From NCBI GenBank assembly GCA_046484285.1, contig JAWOBP010000007.1, positions 1 to 47,846 on the forward strand: a stretch of 47,846 nt of DNA, written 5' to 3'. This document shows, one piece after another, positions 34,019 through 42,273 of this stretch. The notes beneath the pieces are model-generated. The model had not been told where the DNA came from and made no database searches. It was given only the letters and a program-made list of their open reading frames with translations. The position numbers and the translations under genes are program-made. The stretch is from CAZHCG01 sp046484285. Lineage in GTDB: Bacteria > Myxococcota_A > Polyangia > JAAYKL01. Numbering within the stretch: the first letter of the stretch is position 1; every line of letters begins with the position of its first letter.

Positions 34019-34402
34019 TCAGGCCGCCGGAGGCCCGGCGCTCCACTTCTCGGCCATCTCGCCCAGCACCGGGAGGGAGACCTTCTTGTCCTGCCAGGCG
34101 AAGACGATCAAAAACACGATCCCCGTAATCGCGCCGGCGATCAACAACAGGTTGATCAGGCCGAACAGCATTCCCAAAAATGGAATCATGCTCAGGATGC
34201 TCAGCACTATCACGACCGCCAGCAGCACGCCGTTTATCAGGATCGACTGCATCGCGGAAAAGCGCACGAAGCGGTTCTGCTTTTCGACCAGGAAGAAGAT
34301 CAGACCGCTGATCCAGCCGAACATGTAGGCCAGCATCACCGCCACGGGCTGCTCGAGACCGGTGCTGCACTGCTGCTTTTCGACCTGCGTGACCTGAACC
34401 AT
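34019..34402 (-). CDS. DUF4870-type small membrane protein
   Basis: The 127-residue protein has three hydrophobic segments: VAVMLAYMFGWISGLIFFLVE, ILINGVLLAVVIVLSILSMI and FGLINLLLIAGAITGIVFLIVFAW. The 'GWISGLIFFLVEKQNRFVRFSAMQSI' motif (given here in parts: GWISGLIFFLVEK, NRFVRFSAMQS) and W-D-x-K ending are characteristic of DUF4870/Tic20-like proteins. Function is unknown. AAGGAG lies six bases before the ATG. Confidence 0.9.
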   Translation of the reverse strand: MVQVTQVEKQQCSTGLEQPVAVMLAYMFGWISGLIFFLVEKQNRFVRFSAMQSILINGVLLAVVIVLSILSMIPFLGMLFGLINLLLIAGAITGIVFLIVFAWQDKKVSLPVLGEMAEKWSAGPPAA

Positions 34403-34428
34403 GTGACTCTCCTTTCGACCTCGTGCGC

Positions 34429-34457
34429 TCTATAGAGCCAAATCGACCGGGCATCAA
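34429..34457 (-). promoter_or_regulatory. Predicted promoter of the DUF4870 gene
   Basis: On the minus strand TTGATG (34457-34452) and TATAGA (34434-34429) are 17 bp apart, 27 bp before the ATG. The -10 lies in a perfect 12-bp palindrome GCTCTATAGAGC (34427-34438). Confidence 0.55.
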
Positions 34458-34485
34458 CCCGCCGCCAGCCTGCCTGGCCATAATC

Positions 34486-34494
34486 TGGTACAAT
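34486..34494 (+). promoter_or_regulatory. Predicted extended -10 promoter of the beta-propeller gene
   Basis: TGG-TACAAT (34486-34494) fits an extended -10 element, 43 bp upstream of the ATG at 34538. No convincing -35. Confidence 0.35.
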
Positions 34495-34537
34495 CGATTT
34501 GCGGTATCGACAAATCGCTGAAGAAGGGAGCCAACTG

Positions 34538-35830
34538 ATGAAATACAATCGAATCATCTCACGGGCAGCGTTGGCATTGCTGGCGGCGCTCGCGGTCTGG
34601 GACGGCGCGGCATGCAGCAGCGCCGACGACGACCACGGCACGGCCGACGCCGACGCGGACGCCGACGCGGATTCCGACGCCGACGCCGACAGCGACTCCG
34701 ACGCCGACAGCGACGCCGACTCGGACTCCGATTCCGACGGGGACAACATGTGCCCCGGCGACGTGCAGTCGTTCATCTGGATCGCCAACACCGGGGAGAG
34801 CACGTTGTCGAAAGTCTGCACGATCAACGGCGAGGAGGTGGCCCGCTACAAGACCTGCCCCTATTCGAGCTGCGATCCCTCGCGTACCTCGGTCAACCTG
34901 CACGGCGACATGGTGGTCACCAACCGCGACCCGGCCGGCCCGTCTTCGGTGACCAAGTTCATCGCCGACATCTACGAGTGCATCGACAGCGACGAGAGCG
35001 GCACGATCGAGACCTCGTTCGGACCGGACGACGTGCTGCCGTTCGGCGAGGACGAGTGCATGGCGTGGTACACCGAGCTGACCGACGGAGCCGCGATCGG
35101 AGCGCGCGCCACGGCCTGGGACGGCGAGGAGGACGAGGAGACCGGCGAGGGCGGTCACGTCTACATCGGCGCGTTTTTGAACAAGACGGTCTACCAGCTG
35201 GACGGAGACGGCGGCGAGATCCTTAACCAGGCCGCGACCGGCATCTCGCACTACGGCGGCGCGATCGACGGCAACGGCAACTTCTGGACCGTGGCGATGG
35301 GCTGCACGATCGGTCTGTGCAAGATCGAGCGAATCAGCCTCGACAATCTCAACGAACACGAGACGCACAACGTTCACTGCGGGTACGGAATCTCCGTGGA
35401 CTCACAGGGCCGGATCTGGACCTCGGGCACCAACACCATGGCCGGGGGCGGCTGCGTCTCGCGCTTCGACCCGGTGACCCAGATCAACGACTTCTTCAGC
35501 ACGGGCCTGGCCGACTTCCACCGTGGGATCGCGGTCGACGGCGCCGGCAGCGTCTGGGTTGCCAGCACCGGCGGAGACCTGCTGCGCGTCGACGAGGAGA
35601 CCGTCACCGAGACCTGGCGCGGGCCGATCTCGACCGCCGGCGAGCCCGAGATGGTGGGTGTCGCGATCGACTACGACGGCTACGTCTGGACCGTGGGCAA
35701 GAACTCCAACGCCGCCTACAAGGTCGACCCCGAGACATACGACGTGGTCGAGGTGCCGATCGGGATCCACCCCTACACCTACTCCGACATGACCGGCATG
35801 CAGCTGCGCAACGTCACCCCGATCGAATAG
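34538..35830 (+). CDS. Beta-propeller lipoprotein with Asp-rich linker (Vgb-like)
   Basis: The 430-residue protein starts at MKYNRIISRAALALL with AGGGAG seven bases upstream. The signal ends ALAVWDGAAC. An Asp-Ala/Ser linker of about 35 residues follows. The rest has repeated strands of the form IAVDGAGSVWVASTGGDLLRV, GISVDSQGRIWTSG, AIDYDGYVWTVGKNS and GAIDGNGNFWTVAMG, which is the repeat of the virginiamycin-B-lyase-like (NHL/Vgb) propellers. No lyase active site is claimed. It is probably a surface lipoprotein, one of four in the window with the same kind of linker. Divergent from DUF4870. Confidence 0.82.
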   Translation: MKYNRIISRAALALLAALAVWDGAACSSADDDHGTADADADADADSDADADSDSDADSDADSDSDSDGDNMCPGDVQSFIWIANTGESTLSKVCTINGEEVARYKTCPYSSCDPSRTSVNLHGDMVVTNRDPAGPSSVTKFIADIYECIDSDESGTIETSFGPDDVLPFGEDECMAWYTELTDGAAIGARATAWDGEEDEETGEGGHVYIGAFLNKTVYQLDGDGGEILNQAATGISHYGGAIDGNGNFWTVAMGCTIGLCKIERISLDNLNEHETHNVHCGYGISVDSQGRIWTSGTNTMAGGGCVSRFDPVTQINDFFSTGLADFHRGIAVDGAGSVWVASTGGDLLRVDEETVTETWRGPISTAGEPEMVGVAIDYDGYVWTVGKNSNAAYKVDPETYDVVEVPIGIHPYTYSDMTGMQLRNVTPIE

Positions 35831-35847
35831 CCCGCCGGGACCTCTCC

Positions 35848-36099
35848 AGATGATCGTCGCATGGTGCTCGGCGGTGTGCTCGTCTATTCCGAAGAGGGTC
35901 ACGCGGGGCGAATCAAAAACGACTTCAGCTCGTCGCGGTTTTTCGACTCGCGACCGCCTCTGGCGAACCCGTCCAACAGCTCGGCGACGGAGATCACGGA
36001 AAAGCCGATCCGCTCCGCCGCGGAGAGAGCCCGCGCTATCTTGGGATTTCCCCTGAGAGCCGCCGAGTATCTGATATCAACCCCGACGACGCCGAGCAT
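35848..36099 (-). pseudogene. vapC: VapC-like PIN-domain toxin remnant, frameshifted and truncated
   Basis: On the minus strand a 66-residue frame reads GVDIRYSAALRGNPKIARAL then ERIGFSVISVAELLDGFARG and ESKNRDELKSFL, the N-terminal half of VapC PIN proteins. A switch of frame at the A5 run 35915-35919 continues with SPRVTLFGIDEHTAEHHATI, the expected next segment. It then runs into the propeller gene's 3' region. The conserved Glu of the AELL motif remains, but the catalytic C-terminal half is missing. No vapB was seen. The metallophosphoesterase stop lies 21 bp upstream. Confidence 0.72.
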
Positions 36100-36120
36100 C
36101 CTCGCCGTCGGCTTTCGACT

Positions 36121-37854
36121 TCAGACCACGGTCGAGTCCCGGTCCGGCGGGACGTGCTCCTCCTCGATCGGAGTCAGCCCGTGCTCCTCGCCTTCCTCCG
36201 GCTCGAGCGCGCCGTCCTCCTCGCCGTCGCCGACTACCGGCTCCAGCTCTCCCCGTGCCACGGCGCTCTCCTCCGCCGGAGACACCTCCTCCTCTTCGAC
36301 GAAGAAAAGCGGCACCTCGTCGACGCGACAGGCGTCGTCGTTCCAGCGCTTCAGCTCGACCTCGTCCCCCTCGACCGTCAGGAAGGTCAGCTTCCTGGCG
36401 TCCCTCATCAGGCGGTTCCAGGGGTTGGCCACGGAGGTCCAGGTCCCGCTGTTGGCGTAGGTGACGGCTCCCCCGCGCAGAACACGGTGATCCACGGTGT
36501 GCGTGTGCCCCATCAGCACCAGCGGCACGTCGAGCAGCTCGCCGATCTTCTCCGCCCTCTTCGCGCAGTTGAGCACGTCGGCCTGCCGGCGGCGGCGCAG
36601 CTTGCGATCGAGGTGCAACCATGCCCAGCCCGCGGCCGCGAGCGTGATCACCACGAACAGCGACATCAGCACCACGTTGGCCGCGACCCAGGGGATCGCC
36701 TGGATCAGCTGGAAAACGAGAAACCAGAGGGTCAGCGCGATGAAGGCGTACAGGGCGAACCAGGCCGCCCGCCGCGCCAGCGGCTCGATCATCTTGCGCA
36801 CCACCGCCGGCTTGCTGGCCGCCGCCGGATGGATCTTCAGCTCGTTGAGCCGGCGGTAGATGCCGCCGCCCTCGCTCTCCTGCTCCAGCCGCACGAAATC
36901 GGCCTCCTGGCGCAGATCCGCCTCTTCGCTCGACCGCGAGCTGCCCGTGGTCGCCGAGGAGCCGAGCGCGGCCACGAAGTGGGGATAGTGATCGCGCATG
37001 ACGCGCCAGACATCGAACAGGTTGTAGCGCCTGATGAAACGCATGTACTGGTCGAACGACAACAGGCGCGGCGCGTGCGGGTCGAGACGCCGAACGCGGT
37101 TGTAGAAGAAGCGCACGAAGATCGACCCCAGCGGGTAGTCCAGCACCGCCTTGTCCCCGTCGCCCTCGCCGGCCTCGCCGTCGCCGTCGCGGCGCCACCA
37201 GCGTCGCTTGGCGAACAACGGCCTGAGCGGGTATCGGATCGAGTTGGTGGTGTCGTACTGGTTGCCGTGCTCGATGAAGACGCGCCCCGACTCCAGGTAG
37301 AACCACTGGTGGATGCGCACGCGTCGGCGTACCGTCTCCGGGTCGGGACCGCCCTCGCGCTCGGAGAGGACCTCCAGCAGCCGCTCGCGCACGCTCGGGA
37401 AATACAGCTCCAGGTCGTGGTTGCCGCGCAGGATCTCCACCCGGTATCCGGCGGCGACGAAGCGGGCCAGCGCGTCGAAGAAGCGCGGGTGGCCCTCGAC
37501 GATCACGTCCAGCTTGAACACCGACTTCTTCTCGCTGGGATCGAGCCCGAACTTGCGCTCGTCCGAGCTGACGCGAAAGCCCCGCCGCCGCGCCTCCGCG
37601 GGATCAGGCACCCGGGTGACCGTCAGTAAATCCAGCAGATCGCCGTTGATCACCAGCACCAGCCGCGACGGATCCTCGGCGTAGCGCTCGTGCAGGTGTG
37701 AAAGAAACCGCGCGAACGCCTCGTCGTGGAAGAAGTCCTCGGTGGGCGACCAGCGCGGAGACCCGGGCCGCCGGCCCTCGCCGAGGTGCAGGTCCGAGAC
37801 CACGACCAGGTCGTGATCGTACCGCCGCTTTCCGCTGGTATCGCTCTCGCTCAT
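36121..37854 (-). CDS. Large calcineurin-like metallophosphoesterase with membrane helices
   Basis: The 577-residue protein starts at MSESDTSGKRRYDHDLVVV. Its phosphoesterase motifs are SDLHLGEG, VINGDLLDL, ILRGNHDLELYF, EHGNQYDTTNSI and VLMGHTHTVDHRVL. Between motifs 4 and 5 is a large insert with two or three membrane helices (AWFALYAFIALTLWFLVFQL, AANVVLMSLFVVITLAAAGW). The C-terminus is acidic (FFVEEEEVSPAEE and EEGEEHGLTPIEEEHV). LpxH-like enzymes are related, but this size and membrane insert differ; the substrate is unknown. It might act on a lipid or phosphate ester at the membrane. The start has a poor Shine-Dalgarno. Confidence 0.87.
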   Translation of the reverse strand: MSESDTSGKRRYDHDLVVVSDLHLGEGRRPGSPRWSPTEDFFHDEAFARFLSHLHERYAEDPSRLVLVINGDLLDLLTVTRVPDPAEARRRGFRVSSDERKFGLDPSEKKSVFKLDVIVEGHPRFFDALARFVAAGYRVEILRGNHDLELYFPSVRERLLEVLSEREGGPDPETVRRRVRIHQWFYLESGRVFIEHGNQYDTTNSIRYPLRPLFAKRRWWRRDGDGEAGEGDGDKAVLDYPLGSIFVRFFYNRVRRLDPHAPRLLSFDQYMRFIRRYNLFDVWRVMRDHYPHFVAALGSSATTGSSRSSEEADLRQEADFVRLEQESEGGGIYRRLNELKIHPAAASKPAVVRKMIEPLARRAAWFALYAFIALTLWFLVFQLIQAIPWVAANVVLMSLFVVITLAAAGWAWLHLDRKLRRRRQADVLNCAKRAEKIGELLDVPLVLMGHTHTVDHRVLRGGAVTYANSGTWTSVANPWNRLMRDARKLTFLTVEGDEVELKRWNDDACRVDEVPLFFVEEEEVSPAEESAVARGELEPVVGDGEEDGALEPEEGEEHGLTPIEEEHVPPDRDSTVV

Positions 37855-38043
37855 CGCAAAACCCGCCGCTCGCAAGCGCAGTGTAGCCGACGCCCCCGCG
37901 GTCGTCGAGGATCGCGTTCTTCGTGTCGTTGGCTCCAGGCCTGGCGGCCGCCCGGCGTGGTCGGGATCAGTAGGCCGAGCCCGGGTCTCTGGCCCGGATC
38001 GCCGGGTGGATCGGACCGGTTCCCCTGCTCGAAGCGGCGGCTT

Positions 38044-38153
38044 CCCTGGTCGCGAACCCGATCACCCCTGGTCGCGAACCCGATCACCCCTGGTCCCGAA
38101 CCCCTTCACCCCTGGTCCCGAACCCCTTCACCCCTGGTCCCGACCCCCTCCAC
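38044..38153. repeat. 22-bp tandem array 1 (five units)
   Basis: Units starting at 38044, 38066, 38088, 38110 and 38132 share CCCTGGTC[G/C]CGA and a CCC...CAC end. Units 1 and 2 are identical, units 3 and 4 are identical, and unit 5 has diverged. Confidence 0.85.
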
Positions 38154-38224
38154 CCCGGGTCGGAGCACCGGTTGCAGAGCTTCCAACCGGTCGATCGACC
38201 CGGGGAACCAGCCGAACGAGCCGG

Positions 38225-38312
38225 GAACCCGCCGGTGATCACCCGGGAACCCGCCGGTGATCACCCGGGAACCCGCCGGTGATCACCCGGGAACCCGCCG
38301 GTGATCACCCGG
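38225..38312. repeat. 22-bp tandem array 2 (four perfect units)
   Basis: Four identical units start at 38225, 38247, 38269 and 38291. Each contains GAACCCGCC and the palindrome GGTGATCACC. The period is the same as in array 1 but the sequence differs. Confidence 0.9.
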
Positions 38313-38483
38313 GGAACCGGTCCCGCGACCCGTGCAACCGGTCCAAAACGGCCGTTTTTTGTCATTTTGTCAAAATCCGCAGGCGCGGGGCTGTTCATTT
38401 GTTCAGATTTGATATCAAGGATCGCCTTTGTCTTGGGCTCTGACGCGAAGATCGGGTAAGTTTTGAATTCATTGATTTTCTGC

Positions 38484-38512
38484 TTGACAGAAGTTCTACA
38501 GTGTGACAATAT
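38484..38512 (+). promoter_or_regulatory. Promoter of the AT-rich lipoprotein gene
   Basis: A perfect TTGACA (38484-38489) and CAATAT (38507-38512) are 17 bp apart, 35 bp before the ATG at 38548. Confidence 0.55.
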
Positions 38513-38547
38513 CTTAAAAAGATCTAAAAGGGGAGAAGGGGAAAATC

Positions 38548-39540
38548 ATGAAAACGTCAGTTAGGCTACTAGTTTTCATTTCTATTCTGTATCTTTTTTG
38601 CAGTTGTGGTCCAAGCGCCAAAACCGTTCCAGTAACTCAAGCACAAGATACATGGCACTTCAAGGTGTATACAGAGTGGCTATATACTCAATTTGAAAAG
38701 GCCGGGATAGATGCTGGTTCTTTATCGATTACAATCACTTCAATGAACCAAAGGTGCACGGTTGGGCACTCAACAGTCAATTTGAAAGGTTATATTATCT
38801 ACAAGGGTCAAAGGATAAACTTCGAAGGTGCCCAGGACAGGGCAAACAGTGTTGCTCCTAGTATTCCTACAAACAGAAGCCGCTTACAAAAATGCAGTTC
38901 CGCTGCGACCAATGCAGTTTACTACGGAGTAAACAAGGCAATAAAACGCTTTCAACAGAGCTCAGCTCAACCACAGGCGGGAACGACACAGATGGCGCCC
39001 CCAGGTCAAACTCAGCCCCCGATTCAAACACAACAACAACAGGCTCAACCACAAACAAAACCGGAAAAGACACAATATACTAATAGCCCAGAATATAATT
39101 CGTTCCGACAGAGAGAAAAATATTTGTCGTGGCTCCGTTATCAGTACTCTCAAGGATATATTTCCAAAGGGCGCTACGCATTTGGCGGGCTGGTCGGATC
39201 TGTTGTGGGCTTTGGAATAGGCCACGCTATACATAGACATTATAAAGATTGCGGATGGGTGTTTACTCTCGGCGAAGGGGCAGGGTTGCTTTTATTTCTA
39301 TCTACCCCATTACTGTCTATGTTTTCAGTGCTAGATTATGGTGCGGTTTTTGGAATAGGAATAGGAGGAATTGTGCTTTGGGGCGGATTCAAAATTTGGG
39401 AAATTGTTGATGTGTGGGTTCGTGGACACAAGCATATCGTCGATCCAAAGAAATATCCAGGTAACCTACCTGTATCTATGAGGTTTTTCCCAATTGCATT
39501 TAAGAATGGAGGTGGATTGGGCTTGGTATGTAGATTCTAA
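38548..39540 (+). CDS. AT-rich, probably foreign lipoprotein with C-terminal membrane segments
   Basis: The 330-residue protein has a lipoprotein signal (LLVFISILYLFCSC). A first region (residues about 20-140) has KVYTEWLYTQFEKAGIDAG and CSSAATNAVYYGVNKAIKRF. A Gln/Pro-rich linker follows (residues about 145-175). The C-terminal third has several hydrophobic segments: FGGLVGSVVGFGIGHAIHRH, VFTLGEGAGLLLFLSTPLL, and YGAVFGIGIGGIVLWGGFKI, ending GGGLGLVCRF. No family was recognised. Codon use is strongly A/T-rich (AAA, AAT, TAT, TTT) unlike every neighbour, which suggests recent transfer. AGAAGGGG before the ATG supports the start. Confidence 0.8.
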   Translation: MKTSVRLLVFISILYLFCSCGPSAKTVPVTQAQDTWHFKVYTEWLYTQFEKAGIDAGSLSITITSMNQRCTVGHSTVNLKGYIIYKGQRINFEGAQDRANSVAPSIPTNRSRLQKCSSAATNAVYYGVNKAIKRFQQSSAQPQAGTTQMAPPGQTQPPIQTQQQQAQPQTKPEKTQYTNSPEYNSFRQREKYLSWLRYQYSQGYISKGRYAFGGLVGSVVGFGIGHAIHRHYKDCGWVFTLGEGAGLLLFLSTPLLSMFSVLDYGAVFGIGIGGIVLWGGFKIWEIVDVWVRGHKHIVDPKKYPGNLPVSMRFFPIAFKNGGGLGLVCRF

Positions 39541-39684
39541 AAAATACCGTGATATTCGTGCCCTGTCCGTTCTAACTCAAAGCCGCTCGAAGAAACGCAG
39601 AATAGCTTTGGGGCAGCGGTCGGGGAATCAGCCCTCCGGCTCGGTCTTTTGGCCGGCGCTTCGGCGCTCGTCTTCGAGCGCTCT

Positions 39685-40080
39685 CTACGGAACCCCGGGA
39701 AAGGCGTCCACGTACTCGATGGTGAAGTCCGGGAAGGCTTCTACGAAATGGACGGTGAAGTCCGGGAAGGCTTCGACCAGCTTCCACTGGCCGCAGTCGT
39801 CGGGAAAGGCGTCCACCAGCTCTACCTTCAGGTCGGGGAAGGCGTCCACTGCCTGGACCTCGAAATCGGCGAAGGCGTCTACTACCTGGACCTTCCCGTG
39901 GAGCGGCACCCCTTCGAACGTGCAGCTCTCCGGGTCCACCTCGTCGGCGGGCGCGGCGGTTTCGGTCTCGTCCCCCGGCAGGCCCGGATCCCCGGGCGGG
40001 CCGAGCACCAGGGCGTTGTCGCAGGCCAGCAGCACGATGATCATGCCCAGCAGAGCGACAGTCTTTCGAATCCAGCCCAT
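39685..40080 (-). CDS. VDAFPD-repeat lipoprotein (7(1) septoil-knot-type domain)
   Basis: The 131-residue lipoprotein has the signal WIRKTVALLGMIIVLLAC and a PGDPGLPGDE linker. An 80-residue domain follows, beginning CTFEGVPLHGKVQVVDAFAD. It is built of about seven ten-residue units ending in V(D/E)AFPD: QAVDAFPD, VELVDAFPD, DCGQWKLVEAFPD, HFVEAFPD, EYVDAFPG. The CTF-G-PL-GKV start and repeat style match the family I recall as the 7(1) septoil knot domain, predicted to form an unusually deep torus knot. Function is unknown. GAGG sits five bases before the ATG. It lies beside the AT-rich gene and a decayed ImmA/IrrE gene. Confidence 0.78.
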   Translation of the reverse strand: MGWIRKTVALLGMIIVLLACDNALVLGPPGDPGLPGDETETAAPADEVDPESCTFEGVPLHGKVQVVDAFADFEVQAVDAFPDLKVELVDAFPDDCGQWKLVEAFPDFTVHFVEAFPDFTIEYVDAFPGVP

Positions 40081-40112
40081 CTCCACCTCGGCGCGCGGTC
40101 CCGATCCCATGA

Positions 40113-40709
40113 TCGCCCGAGCCGCTCCGGTTCGCAAGTGTCGGGACCAAGGCGAGCGGCCGATACTCTCATCCAGGAGCCGCCCGCGCGACCCTCGCTC
40201 ACGAGCTCTGCCATCTCCTGCACGACGCCGGAGAGCGGAACCTCACCACCCAGGTTTCGTGGGGGACCGAAGGTCGTGGCAATTTCTCCGGGACAATCGA
40301 AGTCCGGGCACGCGCCTTCGCCCCGGCGTTCCTCGCACCGAGGGAACAGACCACCGCGTGGTTCAGTGCCTTGCCGAAGAAGGTTTATCGTGACCCGCGC
40401 AAGATCGTGGAGGCGATGGCCCAGCACTGGGGCCTCTCGTTCGAGGGAGCCACCTGGCACGCGAAGAACTGTGGAGTGCTGAATTCCGAGCAAGCAGACA
40501 CGCTCGCATCGCAGACTCACGCACCGTGGATGGACCTCTCCGAGTTCGAGGCCTCCCCCTCGTTGATCCCTCCGGAGATGTTCAACCCCGATCTCCCAAA
40601 GCACGCTGCCGGGCCTTGGGACGGAATGGCGGCGAAGGTCGTCCTCGACGCCTTCGAAGAGGACCACATCACGCTGGGGCGTGCGCGAGAGCTTTTGACA
40701 TGGGGCTGA
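40113..40709 (+). pseudogene. 5'-truncated ImmA/IrrE-family metallopeptidase
   Basis: An open frame without any early start codon (stop at 40110-40112, first start-like codon at 40371) encodes SVGTKASGRYSHPGAARATL, then AHELCHLLHDAG, the HExxH zinc motif of ImmA/IrrE peptidases. RARAFAPAFLAP and WGLSFEGATWHAKNCGVL follow, also family-typical. It ends ITLGRARELLTWG. The N-terminal part before the zinc motif is missing. These peptidases cleave phage-type or stress repressors and often pair with a toxin. The rest of the pair seems to follow at 40714. Confidence 0.72.
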
Positions 40710-40713
40710 ACAG

Positions 40714-40779
40714 ATGACGGTCTGGATCATCGACGACGGACCCCTGGACACGTTCGCCAGAGCCATAGCGGCGCCTTGA
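40714..40779 (+). pseudogene. PIN-like toxin N-terminal fragment
   Basis: ATG 40714, four bases after the ImmA/IrrE stop, opens a 21-residue frame: MTVWIIDDGPLDTFARAIAA. The 'IIDDGPL' start resembles the 'VVDTGPLS' start of PIN toxins, with the first acidic residue. It stops at 40777-40779. Very short, so tentative. Confidence 0.45.
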
Positions 40780-40844
40780 CGCTGGCGTCGAAAACGCAGG
40801 CCGGATGAAGCGCCTCCCGAGACCCCTCGTCCGGGAAGGTCTCG

Positions 40845-42203
<1,359 letters not shown>

Positions 42204-42273
42204 ACTCGGATGTTGGCATGCAAAGGGCCAAAGGACAAAAGGTATTTCGCCTGCGGATCGCCCGCGGCGCGGC

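Larger units (their letters stand above)
37855..38547. other. Gene-free 690-bp region with tandem arrays and a sharp GC drop
   Basis: No credible coding region is seen. GC-rich palindromic DNA holds two 22-bp tandem arrays (38044-38153 and 38225-38312, separate entries). From about 38345 the composition turns AT-rich, leading into the AT-rich lipoprotein gene. 37880-38040 shows no clear feature beyond short GGATC/GACC motifs. Confidence 0.7.

Noticed and set aside
38044..38312. CRISPR array
   Set aside because: The 22-bp units are contiguous with no unique spacers, and no cas gene is near.
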